A stretch of 64,000 bases of DNA from Candidatus Obscuribacterales bacterium (GTDB lineage: Bacteria > Cyanobacteriota > Vampirovibrionia > Obscuribacterales > Obscuribacteraceae), in NCBI GenBank assembly GCA_021732085.1, contig JAKFVQ010000013.1:34776-98775 (forward strand), read 5' to 3'. This document shows, piece by piece, positions 1-7,536 of the stretch (its first letter is position 1; each line of letters begins with the position of its first letter). Made by a program: the position numbers and the translations under genes. The notes under the pieces were generated by a model that saw only the letters and a program-made list of their open reading frames with translations, did not search any database and was not told the origin of the DNA.

Positions 1-1
1 A

Positions 2-244
2 GTGCTCGTTAGAAAGACGATCTTGGCGCAGCAGCAGACTGGGGCGAAGCTAATCGTGCTTGCCGGCGGTGTTGCTGCAAACAAAACGCTCAGGCAAACG
101 CTTCAGGAGCAGTCGCCGGTTCCAGTGCATTTTCCGAAGATGGGCTTCTGCACGGACAATGCGGCCATGGTTGCTGCCGCTGCTTACTTTTGCGGCAAGC
201 CTGTCGACCTTGATGCCTCTGTTTATTCACGCCAGGTGGTTTAG
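2..244 (+). CDS. tsaD: TsaD C-terminal fragment, tRNA threonylcarbamoyladenosine synthase subunit (5' end outside window)
   Basis: The reading frame is open at the left edge, so only the last 80 residues of the protein are visible. The segment has the glycine-rich stretch GGVAANKTLR and the FCTDNAAMVA motif near the C-terminus, both characteristic of the TsaD/Kae1/Qri7 family (ASKHA fold). TsaD works with TsaB and TsaE in the cytoplasm to transfer the threonylcarbamoyl group onto A37 of ANN-decoding tRNAs. The GTG at position 2 is an internal valine codon, not a real start. No terminator is obvious after the stop. Confidence 0.93.
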   Translation: MLVRKTILAQQQTGAKLIVLAGGVAANKTLRQTLQEQSPVPVHFPKMGFCTDNAAMVAAAAYFCGKPVDLDASVYSRQVV

Positions 245-357
245 TTCAAGCGCTCCAATGCTCCGCCGCATTGTCCGCTTTCTCCGCTTTCTCTTCACCT
301 CGTAAAAAGCTCGGAGCATCTTCGTCTCTGCATTCTGGCTTGTAAAGGCGATTGAGT

Positions 358-371
358 CCCTCGATCGAGGG
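358..371. repeat. 14-bp perfect palindrome CCCTCGATCGAGGG
   Basis: A perfect 14-base palindrome lies in the 250-base gap between tsaD and the zinc-ribbon gene, about 130 bases before the latter. It could be an operator for a dimeric regulator or chance; there is no other copy that I noticed in the window. Confidence 0.3.
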
Positions 372-504
372 AGGCGGCTGTAGCCATTCGACATCGAAAA
401 AAGATTTTGTAGATGTGCTGGAAATATCTATCAAAAATGTCAGCGATATGTTACTATGACTCGAAATGTCTACGCCTACCCTTGTTGTCTGACAGGTGTC
501 TCCG

Positions 505-849
505 ATGTCACTTCTCGAAAAAATACTTATTTGCCGCGATTGCAGTCAACCATTCGCTTTCTCCATCGGAGAGCAAGAGTTTTTCTTGCAAAAGGGTCTT
601 AAGAATGAACCCAAGCGTTGTGCAAACTGTCGCCTCGTAATGCGCGTTCAGAGAAATGGTGATGACTTAAATCGCACATGCGAAGTGCCGTGTGCCAATT
701 GCAGCACGCCGACCAGAGTGCCATTCAAGCCTAAAGGGTATCGGCCGGTTTATTGCGTCGGTTGCTTTCAGATCAAAAAGAAAGAAGACGCCCTCGACGT
801 TCAAGAGTCCGTCGTTGCCGTCGAGGTTCCGCAAGTCGTATTAGTTTAA
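505..849 (+). CDS. Small zinc-ribbon protein, function unknown
   Basis: The protein has about 114 residues and three CxxC pairs (CRDC, CANC, CANC) plus a final CVGC, spaced as two zinc ribbons. The first block, with ICRDCSQPFAFSIGEQEFF followed by a second CxxC, resembles the probable zinc-ribbon family found in many bacteria as a small stand-alone protein (zf-trcl type). The second block ends in RPVYCVGCF, a pattern found in the related CxxC-x20-CxxC proteins. A GTG at 496 is in frame just before the ATG at 505, and neither start has a strong ribosome-binding site. The short C-terminal tail is charged and then hydrophobic. The gene stands alone, and the role may be nucleic-acid or protein binding, but nothing in the sequence decides this. 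Confidence 0.75.
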   Translation: MSLLEKILICRDCSQPFAFSIGEQEFFLQKGLKNEPKRCANCRLVMRVQRNGDDLNRTCEVPCANCSTPTRVPFKPKGYRPVYCVGCFQIKKKEDALDVQESVVAVEVPQVVLV

Positions 850-1143
850 CGAATTGCTACGCGGGCAAGTTCACCGAAATTCATTAGCTGAGCACAGTCT
901 GAGTATCAAAGTGCGCTCGGGCATTGGTCCGCTGCTGCAAAGATTTCTTCAGCATTAAAGTCGCCACAGCTAAGTCGACTTTTAGCTTTCTCGGCTGGCT
1001 GTCATGAGCGGATGGAAACTGATTTTGCTCGTGCATAAATAAGTAAATAATGAGCAGCTGGAACGCTGTCATTTGGAAACTGCACTAGGATCGCGTATGC
1101 GCCTAATCTATAATCTTCAGAAGATAGTGAAAGGACATTCGCT
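850..1143. other. Intergenic region without a supported gene
   Basis: This stretch of about 290 bases has only a 62-codon minus-strand frame (884-1072) without a ribosome-binding site. I see no RNA gene or clear terminator. The last bases contain AAAGGA, which is the likely ribosome-binding site of the FHA gene. Confidence 0.5.
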
Positions 1144-1545
1144 GTGAAGGAGCCCGCAGAGGAAAATTTTTGCCCTTGTTGTGGCGAACCTATTGGTGAA
1201 GAGGGCTATTGCACCTCTTGTTTTCGCAAACCAGATGGCGATGAAAAGCTAGAGCGTGCCTTGGCAGAAATTGTCCTGGAGAGAAGTCAATTGCACTTTG
1301 CAGTTGATTGCCGGTGGGTCCGTATCGGCAGGGACCCTTCCAACCAGATAGTTTTGAATGATGATCGTTACACGTCAAGATATCATGCGTGGATCACCTA
1401 CGAATCTGATGCTTTCTGGCTTGAGGACTTGGGTTCGACAAATGGCACGCTATTGAACGGAGAACAAGTGGAAGAGCGTGAACGTCTGCAAACAGGCGAC
1501 AGAATCAGAATCGGTGAAACTGATCTGATCTTCCATTTTTTGTAG
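1144..1545 (+). CDS. FHA-domain protein with N-terminal zinc ribbon
   Basis: This is a 133-residue protein starting at GTG, with AAAGGA about 10 bases upstream. Residues 11-26 hold two CxxC pairs (CPCC and CTSC), a compact zinc ribbon. Residues of about 45-133 form an FHA domain, with the family hallmarks IGRDPSNQIVL, the SRYHAWI strand, and DLGSTNGTLLNG. FHA domains bind phosphothreonine peptides, so the protein is a cytoplasmic reader of Ser/Thr phosphorylation. That fits a genome with at least four Hanks-type kinases in this window, although no kinase is adjacent. The key Arg, Ser and Asn phosphopeptide-binding residues look intact. Its partner cannot be named. Confidence 0.85.
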   Translation: MKEPAEENFCPCCGEPIGEEGYCTSCFRKPDGDEKLERALAEIVLERSQLHFAVDCRWVRIGRDPSNQIVLNDDRYTSRYHAWITYESDAFWLEDLGSTNGTLLNGEQVEERERLQTGDRIRIGETDLIFHFL

Positions 1546-1658
1546 TGAGTTGTTTGTTTTGAGCTGATTTGAGGAATTAAATTCAAGGGGCGGCGAAGGA
1601 TGCGGGGACGCAGAATCGGCGGAAGCATCCGGAGCGTTAAGTAGAGGGCAATTTAGGT

Positions 1659-2933
1659 ATGCAGGGCAAGGGAGCCGGCGCAGTCAATCGAGTAGAGCTG
1701 GAGTGTCAAGTCCTTTGTGCTGCGCTTAGACAGAGTTGGGTAAGGCGAGACAAGGTCGGCGCCTTTACCTCCATTCGAGAATTGTCTCACTTGTTTCCCG
1801 ACCTCTTACCGCCACCGGAAGAGCGTGTCAGCACAAACAAAGCAAATTACTATGAAGTCCTTGGTGTGCGGCCACAGTCCGGCTTGAATTCGATTGTAGT
1901 CGGCTATCTGCGTACCGTCAGAAAATTTCTTAAAGACTACAATCCCAAAGATCACCGTCAGTTTTACAACACAATGCTCAACGCTGGTTTCGTCTTGCGA
2001 AAACCTCGTCTGCGTTTGAGTCATGATCTTGTTGTTGCAAGGCGTTGGCTTTACGACAGCCAAGCTCAAGACGACGAGGAAATGCTTCCAGAAGACCACG
2101 AAGAGGCCGCTCCGGTAGCAGCGACACCCCAACACACCCCTCCGCTGCCTCCGCAAGAAGAGCCGAAAGTTCAAGAGCCAGCTGTACGGGATCCCCATGT
2201 GCATCCAGCTGCCACCGGTAGCGAAGCGACGCCTCAGCCAGCTGCCTCTGAAGTTCACGATCCACTGGCCGCGGCGGAAGCCGCTTGGGCTGCCAATCAA
2301 GCTGCTCAACCTAAATATGATACGACGCCGGAACAATCGCCGCCTGCTTCTGAAACGCCTCAAACCCAGTGGCAGCAACCGCAGACCGACGTTCCATACA
2401 TGGACTATTCACGCTTTCAAAAAGCGCAAATCGATGAAACTCCCGCCGATGTATCGCCACCATCTGCGGTGCCTGCTCAGGAACCGGCGCCCCCGCCACC
2501 ACCGGAACAGCCTAAAATGGCGCCACCGCCGGCAGTGTCACAAGAGCCGGCAATTCCCGAGTTCAAATTCGACGAATCCCAGCTGCGTAAGCCCGAGGTC
2601 TACGTCGAGTTACCTTCCATTATCCGTTTGATGGAAGCATCCCACTTGATTGGGAAATTGGAAGTGCAAGCAATTAAAGCGCAAATGGTTCTGGCGCCGA
2701 ATATCCCTGCAGAGCAGCTCGTTATAAATGCTGGATATGCAACGAGAACCGAGCTCGCCTCCTTAAAGTTGGCGCAAGATCTTTTGTCTTCCGGAAAGAT
2801 AAGCATGGCGCAATTCCAGGTCGCGATGTACGACGAGCGGACTTCTGGTCTTCGTATGGCTGAGTCCTTGCAAGTGCGAGGTTGGCTGGAGACCGAGGTC
2901 AAGAATCCTATCGAAGAATTAAAGCAGCAATAG
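1659..2933 (+). CDS. J-domain-like protein with proline-rich linker and helical C-terminal domain
   Basis: A 424-residue protein in three parts. Residues 60-135 begin with NYYEVLGV, the typical helix I start of DnaJ domains, but the HPD tripeptide that activates DnaK is missing (the region reads NPKDHRQ). It therefore may not act as a co-chaperone. Residues 140-305 are rich in proline, alanine and glutamate and are surely disordered. Residues 315-412 are predicted helical and contain two similar helix-turn units (GKLEVQAIKAQM and GKISMAQFQVAM). These recall the N-terminal domains of type II secretion/type IV pilus ATPases, a weak similarity. The gene has no signal peptide or membrane segment. 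The function is unknown; a scaffold role is only a guess. Confidence 0.7.
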   Translation: MQGKGAGAVNRVELECQVLCAALRQSWVRRDKVGAFTSIRELSHLFPDLLPPPEERVSTNKANYYEVLGVRPQSGLNSIVVGYLRTVRKFLKDYNPKDHRQFYNTMLNAGFVLRKPRLRLSHDLVVARRWLYDSQAQDDEEMLPEDHEEAAPVAATPQHTPPLPPQEEPKVQEPAVRDPHVHPAATGSEATPQPAASEVHDPLAAAEAAWAANQAAQPKYDTTPEQSPPASETPQTQWQQPQTDVPYMDYSRFQKAQIDETPADVSPPSAVPAQEPAPPPPPEQPKMAPPPAVSQEPAIPEFKFDESQLRKPEVYVELPSIIRLMEASHLIGKLEVQAIKAQMVLAPNIPAEQLVINAGYATRTELASLKLAQDLLSSGKISMAQFQVAMYDERTSGLRMAESLQVRGWLETEVKNPIEELKQQ

Positions 2934-3005
2934 CTCGGCTTGAGCTACTATGGTCCTGCTCCCATGCCGTTGACGGGCTAGGGCAGGGAGATCGGGTAGC
3001 TTGAG

Positions 3006-4196
3006 ATGGTTCTCAATCAGGTTCCACGTCATAGCAGGCGGGATTTCACTGTCAAAGTGAATGCGTCAGCCTGCGGAATCTTAGGCGCACTTAATGCTCC
3101 TGAAGCCCAGGAATGCGAGATTATCGATTTTTCACCGCCACCATTAACGTCGTCTTTGCGTTCCGGGGGTGATGATGGCGCCAGGCTTCTGGCTATGCTT
3201 GCAACTGAAATTCAATCTACGCACGGTCAGCAATTCGACTTCAGCCCGGCTGCAGACGATATAAGCGTCCAGCGAGCGGGCGCAAATTACTTGGCCAATA
3301 TAGCTGACTCCGAAGTCGTCGACTTGCACGGAGCGGAGCGCCTTGCCCTGATCGAAAGCATGCGTCGACGTCTTAACGAAGCCCAAGACGACGAAGTCAA
3401 TTTCGAAGATGGCGGTGAGATTCTCTTTAGTGAGCAGGCAAATTCTGCAGGCGATGCGCTTTACTCATGCGAGCGCGAGTCAATCGATGATAACTATTTG
3501 CAGAAAGTGTCGAAGCGCATGCATCTGCATGTTGAAGTACTTTCCTGCGGAAAACGAGTAGAGACATTTGATAACGGAAGTATTGTCTGCAAGGATGTTC
3601 TTGGGCGGGTCACTGAAATCTTCTCCTGCTTTGGCGACTCATTTTATTTCACTTATGGTGAACATGGCGAGTTGTTCTCCTTCACGCGAACCAGTAAATC
3701 CGGCAAGGTACACAGCCGGGGCGAGCGCGGACCCGATTCGGTCACCGTTCGTGATGCCGAGGGAAGAGTAAAAGCGATCGGCGAATGTATGAGTGTTGAC
3801 CCGTGGGGATGCTTTTATTTGCACTCTAAAGACGGTCAGTACTTCTGTTTGGATTTGGTAGGCGGGATTCACAGTGAGCGTCGGCGCCTGATCAATTCAG
3901 ATGGAAAAGTTGAGTATATAACTTCAGCGTTTGCACATGATGGTTTTCGTATGGCCACTTTGTATGCCTCGGCGTCCGGCAGCCCTTCGCGCAAACCGCT
4001 GCGGGCGACTACTTATAGATTTTACGGACGAGATGGAACTGCTGTGGAATTCGCAAGTGAAGATCATCTACGCGAGTATTGCCCGTCGCGCTCGTTGCCG
4101 CCAGGATCTTTTCCGGTAAACTCTACATGGATTCATGCCCGCCAGGCTCACACGGCCTGGGAATCTGTGAAAGAATATCTCTCAAGGGTTAGTTAG
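3006..4196 (+). CDS. Unknown protein with YD/RHS-like beta-strand repeats
   Basis: This is a 396-residue protein with no signal peptide or membrane segment. Residues 1-170 are acidic and look partly disordered. From about residue 175 to 350 the sequence is a run of short beta strands with recurring patterns such as DVLGRVTEI, GEHGELFSF, DAEGRVKAI and NSDGKVEYI. These resemble the G-rich turns of YD (RHS) repeats but are too divergent for a firm assignment. The gene starts 72 bases after the J-like gene on the same strand and may be cotranscribed. The stop lies in a short TTAG tandem (about 4190-4212) that places several extra stop codons in a row. I do not recognise its function. Confidence 0.6.
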   Translation: MVLNQVPRHSRRDFTVKVNASACGILGALNAPEAQECEIIDFSPPPLTSSLRSGGDDGARLLAMLATEIQSTHGQQFDFSPAADDISVQRAGANYLANIADSEVVDLHGAERLALIESMRRRLNEAQDDEVNFEDGGEILFSEQANSAGDALYSCERESIDDNYLQKVSKRMHLHVEVLSCGKRVETFDNGSIVCKDVLGRVTEIFSCFGDSFYFTYGEHGELFSFTRTSKSGKVHSRGERGPDSVTVRDAEGRVKAIGECMSVDPWGCFYLHSKDGQYFCLDLVGGIHSERRRLINSDGKVEYITSAFAHDGFRMATLYASASGSPSRKPLRATTYRFYGRDGTAVEFASEDHLREYCPSRSLPPGSFPVNSTWIHARQAHTAWESVKEYLSRVS

Positions 4197-4242
4197 TTAA
4201 TTAGTTAGTCAGTTCGTTGATCGTAGGAGGACTTCCGAAACA

Positions 4243-5691
4243 ATGTCTCAGATAACATTTGGTACCGACGGGTGGAGAGCGGTAATTGCTGAGGACTTCA
4301 CCTTTGCCAATGTTGAAAAAGTCGCTTATGCAATAGGACGATATATCAACGAAACTTACCACAAAAACGGCAATCGCGTTCCAGTGCTTGTCGGCTATGA
4401 CACCCGTTTCATGGCTGACAAATTCGCATTGCGTGCTGCCCAAGTTTTTATCTCGATGGGCATACCGGCTAAATTGGCGAATCGCGATGTGCCAACTCCC
4501 GTTATCGCATATGCTACTCAATCGGAACCGACTGCTGGTGCTGTTCAACTAACTGCCAGCCATAATCCTCCCGAGTATTGCGGAATGAAGTACATTCCTG
4601 ACTTCGCAGGACCGGCGACAAACGAGATCACCGAGCGAATCGTCGCGCACCTCACCGATGTACCATATGAAATTGATGTGCACTCAATTGAGGTGCCACG
4701 CTTTGATCCCAAAGCACCATATATGAAGGCGCTGAAAGACATGGTCGATTTCGATCGCATTGCTAAGTCCGGAATTAGAGTCGGCGTCGAGTGTCTTTAC
4801 AGTACGAGTCGTGAATATCTTGATGAAGTACTTCAAGAAAATGGAGTCGAATACAAAGTTCTGCATAACTGGCGCGACCCGCTTTTTGGTGGCGGTATGC
4901 CTGAGCCTAAGGCACAGTATCTTACTGATTTGAGCAAGCTGGTAGTTGATGAAAAGTTGGATGTCGGCCTTGCCACCGATGGTGATGCTGATCGTTTCGC
5001 TATCATCGACGAGAAAGGCAACTACGTATCGGCGAATCAATTGCTTTCCTTGCTTACTCGCCACTTCTTGAAGAATCGCGGAGTCACTGGATGTTTGGTT
5101 AAGACGGTTGCTACCACTCACTTCCTCGATCGCTTAGCCAAAGAGCACGGACTCGAGATTTTCGAAACTCCAGTCGGTTTCAAATACATTGGCGAGCTAA
5201 TGCGCCAAAAGGATGTCTTGCTCGGTGGAGAAGAATCCGGCGGCTGCTCAGTCAAAGGACACATCCCTGAGAAGGATGGCATTCTCTGCAACTTACTGAT
5301 AGTTGAGATGCTTGCTTATGAGAAGAAGCCGCTCTCGCAAATTTGGGCTGAGATGGTTGCCGCAAGCGGTGTTGAATTCGCCTATCGCCGCAGAGACTTG
5401 AAACTTACTGCCGAGAGTCAAAAGAGTTTTGTGGATAAACTCACCAATGAGCCGTTCGAAAAAATCGGAAGCACAAAGGTGACCAAGGTGGGGCGCCTTG
5501 ACGGATTCAAGTACTATCTTGAAGATGACAGCTGGATTCTCATTCGTCCAAGTGGAACTGAGCCTCTCGTCCGACTTTATTTTGAAGCACCATCTGCGGT
5601 GCGTGTCGATCAACTGAAAAATGATTTCGACAAGATGATCGATGATATGCTTGCCGGTATGGGCGCTAAAGTTCTGGCTCTGCACGCCTGA
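4243..5691 (+). CDS. Phosphoglucomutase/phosphomannomutase family protein
   Basis: A 482-residue alpha-D-phosphohexomutase of normal family length. It opens with GTDGWRAVI; the phosphoserine loop TASHNP is at residues 104-109 (catalytic Ser106), the metal-binding loop DGDADR at 246-251, the sugar-binding loop GGEESGG at 328-334, and the phosphate-binding loop RPSGTEPLVR near the C-terminus. All four catalytic elements are intact. It should interconvert hexose 1- and 6-phosphates in the cytoplasm for glycogen or nucleotide-sugar synthesis. The sequence alone does not separate glucose, mannose and glucosamine specificity. A GGAGGA ribosome-binding site lies about 12 bases before the ATG. Confidence 0.93.
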   Translation: MSQITFGTDGWRAVIAEDFTFANVEKVAYAIGRYINETYHKNGNRVPVLVGYDTRFMADKFALRAAQVFISMGIPAKLANRDVPTPVIAYATQSEPTAGAVQLTASHNPPEYCGMKYIPDFAGPATNEITERIVAHLTDVPYEIDVHSIEVPRFDPKAPYMKALKDMVDFDRIAKSGIRVGVECLYSTSREYLDEVLQENGVEYKVLHNWRDPLFGGGMPEPKAQYLTDLSKLVVDEKLDVGLATDGDADRFAIIDEKGNYVSANQLLSLLTRHFLKNRGVTGCLVKTVATTHFLDRLAKEHGLEIFETPVGFKYIGELMRQKDVLLGGEESGGCSVKGHIPEKDGILCNLLIVEMLAYEKKPLSQIWAEMVAASGVEFAYRRRDLKLTAESQKSFVDKLTNEPFEKIGSTKVTKVGRLDGFKYYLEDDSWILIRPSGTEPLVRLYFEAPSAVRVDQLKNDFDKMIDDMLAGMGAKVLALHA

Positions 5692-5706
5692 TCTTTTATT
5701 TCTTGC

Positions 5707-6144
5707 CTAGATCCACTTATTGTGTTGAGTGAGAACGACTTCGGGCTGGTACTCGGACAAGCAATATCCGGCGATGCTAGCGTGGAAGAAATTGATGCCC
5801 GCTTGTAAAATGCTACAGCCAGGATTTCTGAGCGGGAAGCCTTTTGTTGAGCCGTTCGGGACGCCTCTCCTTCCGCCGGCGCTTTCGCTCGGGTGAATGA
5901 CGCTAAGAATGGCGGTGCTTTTATTCTTGTGTTTAGCGTAATGCTCAACGTGCATTGCTCTTATTCTGGGGCTGGAATCGTTGCTGCGCGGAGGATGCCA
6001 ATTTGATCTCGTTATTCTCTCAATTTCTTTGACGTACTGCACCGCTTGCAGCATTGGCGTATCCTCGGCCCTGCATATTTGCGATGGTATCGAATATGAT
6101 GCCAGTGCAAGGTATAAGCAGGCGAGTCCGAACCTGCACCGCAT
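5707..6144 (-). CDS. Small exported protein with a possible degraded TonB-C-like domain
   Basis: An upstream ATG exists at 6246, but the ATG at 6144 starts a clear signal peptide (hydrophobic core FGLACLYLALASYSIP, cleavage near CRAED), so I place the start there (145 residues). After the signal peptide, the segment YVKEIERITRSNWHPPR resembles the first helix and the NWxPP motif of TonB C-terminal-type domains. The downstream part does not continue the fold in this frame. A second minus-strand frame covering 5610-5948 stays open with better-looking beta-strand residues, so a frameshift in about 5880-5950 is possible. The gene is convergent with the phosphohexomutase gene. It is either a divergent exported protein or a pseudogene. 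Confidence 0.45.
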   Translation of the reverse strand: MRCRFGLACLYLALASYSIPSQICRAEDTPMLQAVQYVKEIERITRSNWHPPRSNDSSPRIRAMHVEHYAKHKNKSTAILSVIHPSESAGGRRGVPNGSTKGFPLRNPGCSILQAGINFFHASIAGYCLSEYQPEVVLTQHNKWI

Positions 6145-6404
6145 TATTGAATTTCTTATCCGCAATATGCGTAGTTGGGTCATTCTTATCTCGATATGTT
6201 TACCGTCTGACCTATGGAAGAATCCTGAGAAGATTACCGTCCGCAATTACGAAGTATATATATATATATCTTGCTTCACTTGCTGGGCGCCTTGGCTACC
6301 TTAGCGGGCTGACATGGACAGATTGCCATTGGCAAGGTACGCTAGTGGCGCGTCAGGACATTTATGTAAGTTCTGTGACCCCGCGCGGTATTCCTCCTGG
6401 TTTG

Positions 6405-6686
6405 ATGAACAAAACTCGGCTATTTAGAGAGCTTCTGGTGATGATGGTGACCTGTTTGGCCATTTTTCACGCATGCAAATCTATTTACGGAAGTATTGAG
6501 CACCAATTTTTCCTCCATAAGCAGACTATTGCCTTGAAGGCTGGACACTCTCAGGCGCAGGAAGTGAATAAAGAGTTGCGCGAGGGGCTCAGCAACTATC
6601 GTTCTTCCTCTGGAATTGAACGGCTTGCTCGCGAACGCCTTAACCTGTCCGGCGCAGACGAAATAATAGTCAGAATCAGCAAATAG
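6405..6686 (+). CDS. DivIC/FtsB-like septum formation initiator
   Basis: The open frame is longer, but the real protein is most likely the 93-residue C-terminal part starting at the ATG at 6405. The upstream part overlaps the signal-peptide gene on the other strand and has no protein-like composition. The protein has one N-terminal membrane segment (residues about 9-27), a coiled-coil-like polar helix, and the tail ERLARERLNLSGADEIIV. That tail is the hallmark of the DivIC/FtsB family, whose members link late division proteins (FtsL, FtsQ/DivIB) in the inner membrane. Its length of about 90-100 residues fits. The ribosome-binding site is weak. Confidence 0.72.
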   Translation: MNKTRLFRELLVMMVTCLAIFHACKSIYGSIEHQFFLHKQTIALKAGHSQAQEVNKELREGLSNYRSSSGIERLARERLNLSGADEIIVRISK

Positions 6687-7072
6687 CAGGATCGGCTAGG
6701 GTATTTTGCTCGCCTAAGTCGATGCATCTTTTTCTCACCATGACAACCCTGCTGGCGCTTCAAGTCAATTGAGCAATGGTAAGGCTTTTGGGTCTCCCCT
6801 GGGGAAATCTCGGGTGTTGTCATGGTGAGAAAAAAATCCAAAAATCTAGGGGAGTCGAAGACCCTCGCTTGCACGTTGTGCTAACCGCGCGGTGATTGTT
6901 GCGGGAAGAAAACCCGTCCACCATTGATGAGCTGCAGCGAAGAAGGCTTGGCTTGGACGTGCTTAAGCGTCCGGTGTCCTTCTGGCAAATATGCAAATGT
7001 ATTCTTCGTCCGGAGAATTTGGGCAAAGCTCAATCGGCCAACCATTCAGCTCCCCAGCGCTTAAAACTAGAG
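6687..7072. other. Intergenic region, about 390 bases, with a MITE-like element
   Basis: No gene is supported here. It holds the inverted-repeat element at 6729-6834 and then about 240 bases in which short frames exist on both strands without ribosome-binding sites or recognisable proteins. Confidence 0.5.
6729..6834. mobile_element. MITE-like element with 19-bp perfect terminal inverted repeats
   Basis: The left end TTTTTCTCACCATGACAAC (6729-6747) is repeated as a perfect reverse complement at 6816-6834, enclosing 68 bases. The inner part holds a smaller palindrome around TCCCCTGGGGA. The size of 106 bases, perfect ends and absence of coding capacity are typical of a miniature inverted-repeat element. 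A large RNA hairpin or a terminator for the upstream division gene are alternatives, but there is no U-tract after the stem. No clear target-site duplication is visible. Confidence 0.5.
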
Positions 7073-7097
7073 AAGACCGCCCCTAAGAGGCGGCCTT
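7073..7097 (-). terminator. Hairpin terminator for the small exported-protein gene
   Basis: A 9-base-pair GC-rich stem (AAGACCGCC with GGCGGCCTT, one G-U pair) and a 7-base loop are followed on the minus strand by a T-containing tract. It sits about 35 bases after the stop of the minus-strand gene at 7131. Confidence 0.6.
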
Positions 7098-7130
7098 CCA
7101 TAGAAGTCCGAAGCAAAACCTTGATATGGC

Positions 7131-7355
7131 CTATCTGACGAGGGCTCTTGAGAGCCAGAATGCCCGTACCTCACGGTACGTATTGAGTAGTTTCGTTTGA
7201 ACCATTCCTACTTTGACGATAGGCACCGACATCATTTTCGGACCCATCGGGACAGTAGTCGGGCCGAGCATGAGCGGACCGGCGAGCGCGGCTGTGACCG
7301 TGACTCCGAAAGCTCCTGCTACGACTGCTGCCAAAAACATGCTTTTCAGACGCAT
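7131..7355 (-). CDS. Small exported protein, unknown
   Basis: A 74-residue protein with a strong signal peptide (MRLKSMFLAAVVAGAFGVTV, then cleavage near ALAG), leaving a mature chain of about 48 residues rich in Met, Val and Pro. A GGAGG ribosome-binding site lies 6-10 bases before the ATG, and a hairpin terminator follows the stop, so this is a well-bounded single-gene unit. I do not recognise a family. It is probably periplasmic or secreted. Confidence 0.68.
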   Translation of the reverse strand: MRLKSMFLAAVVAGAFGVTVTAALAGPLMLGPTTVPMGPKMMSVPIVKVGMVQTKLLNTYREVRAFWLSRALVR

Positions 7356-7536
7356 ACGTAGACCTCCATTTCTTCGAGACTTCTATTTGTGATAAGTGCT
7401 TAGCTTCAGCTAAACTCTATGATAAATACTATGTACCCTGTGCGTTCTTGACAATTATAATAACACGAAGAAATAACATTAAACTTGCATGAATTAGGTT
7501 AAATTTTCCGCCTTTGTATGCTAAAGGTTTCCATCC

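Noticed and set aside
246..434. 62-codon minus-strand frame after tsaD
   Set aside because: It begins with TTG and covers the 14-base palindrome; nothing supports translation.
884..1072. 62-codon minus-strand frame
   Set aside because: No ribosome-binding site, no domain and no neighbour support; could be real only if conserved elsewhere.
6896..7138. 80-codon plus-strand frame after the MITE-like element
   Set aside because: It starts at TTG, runs through the terminator hairpin on the other strand and has no recognisable product, though its first half looks somewhat protein-like.
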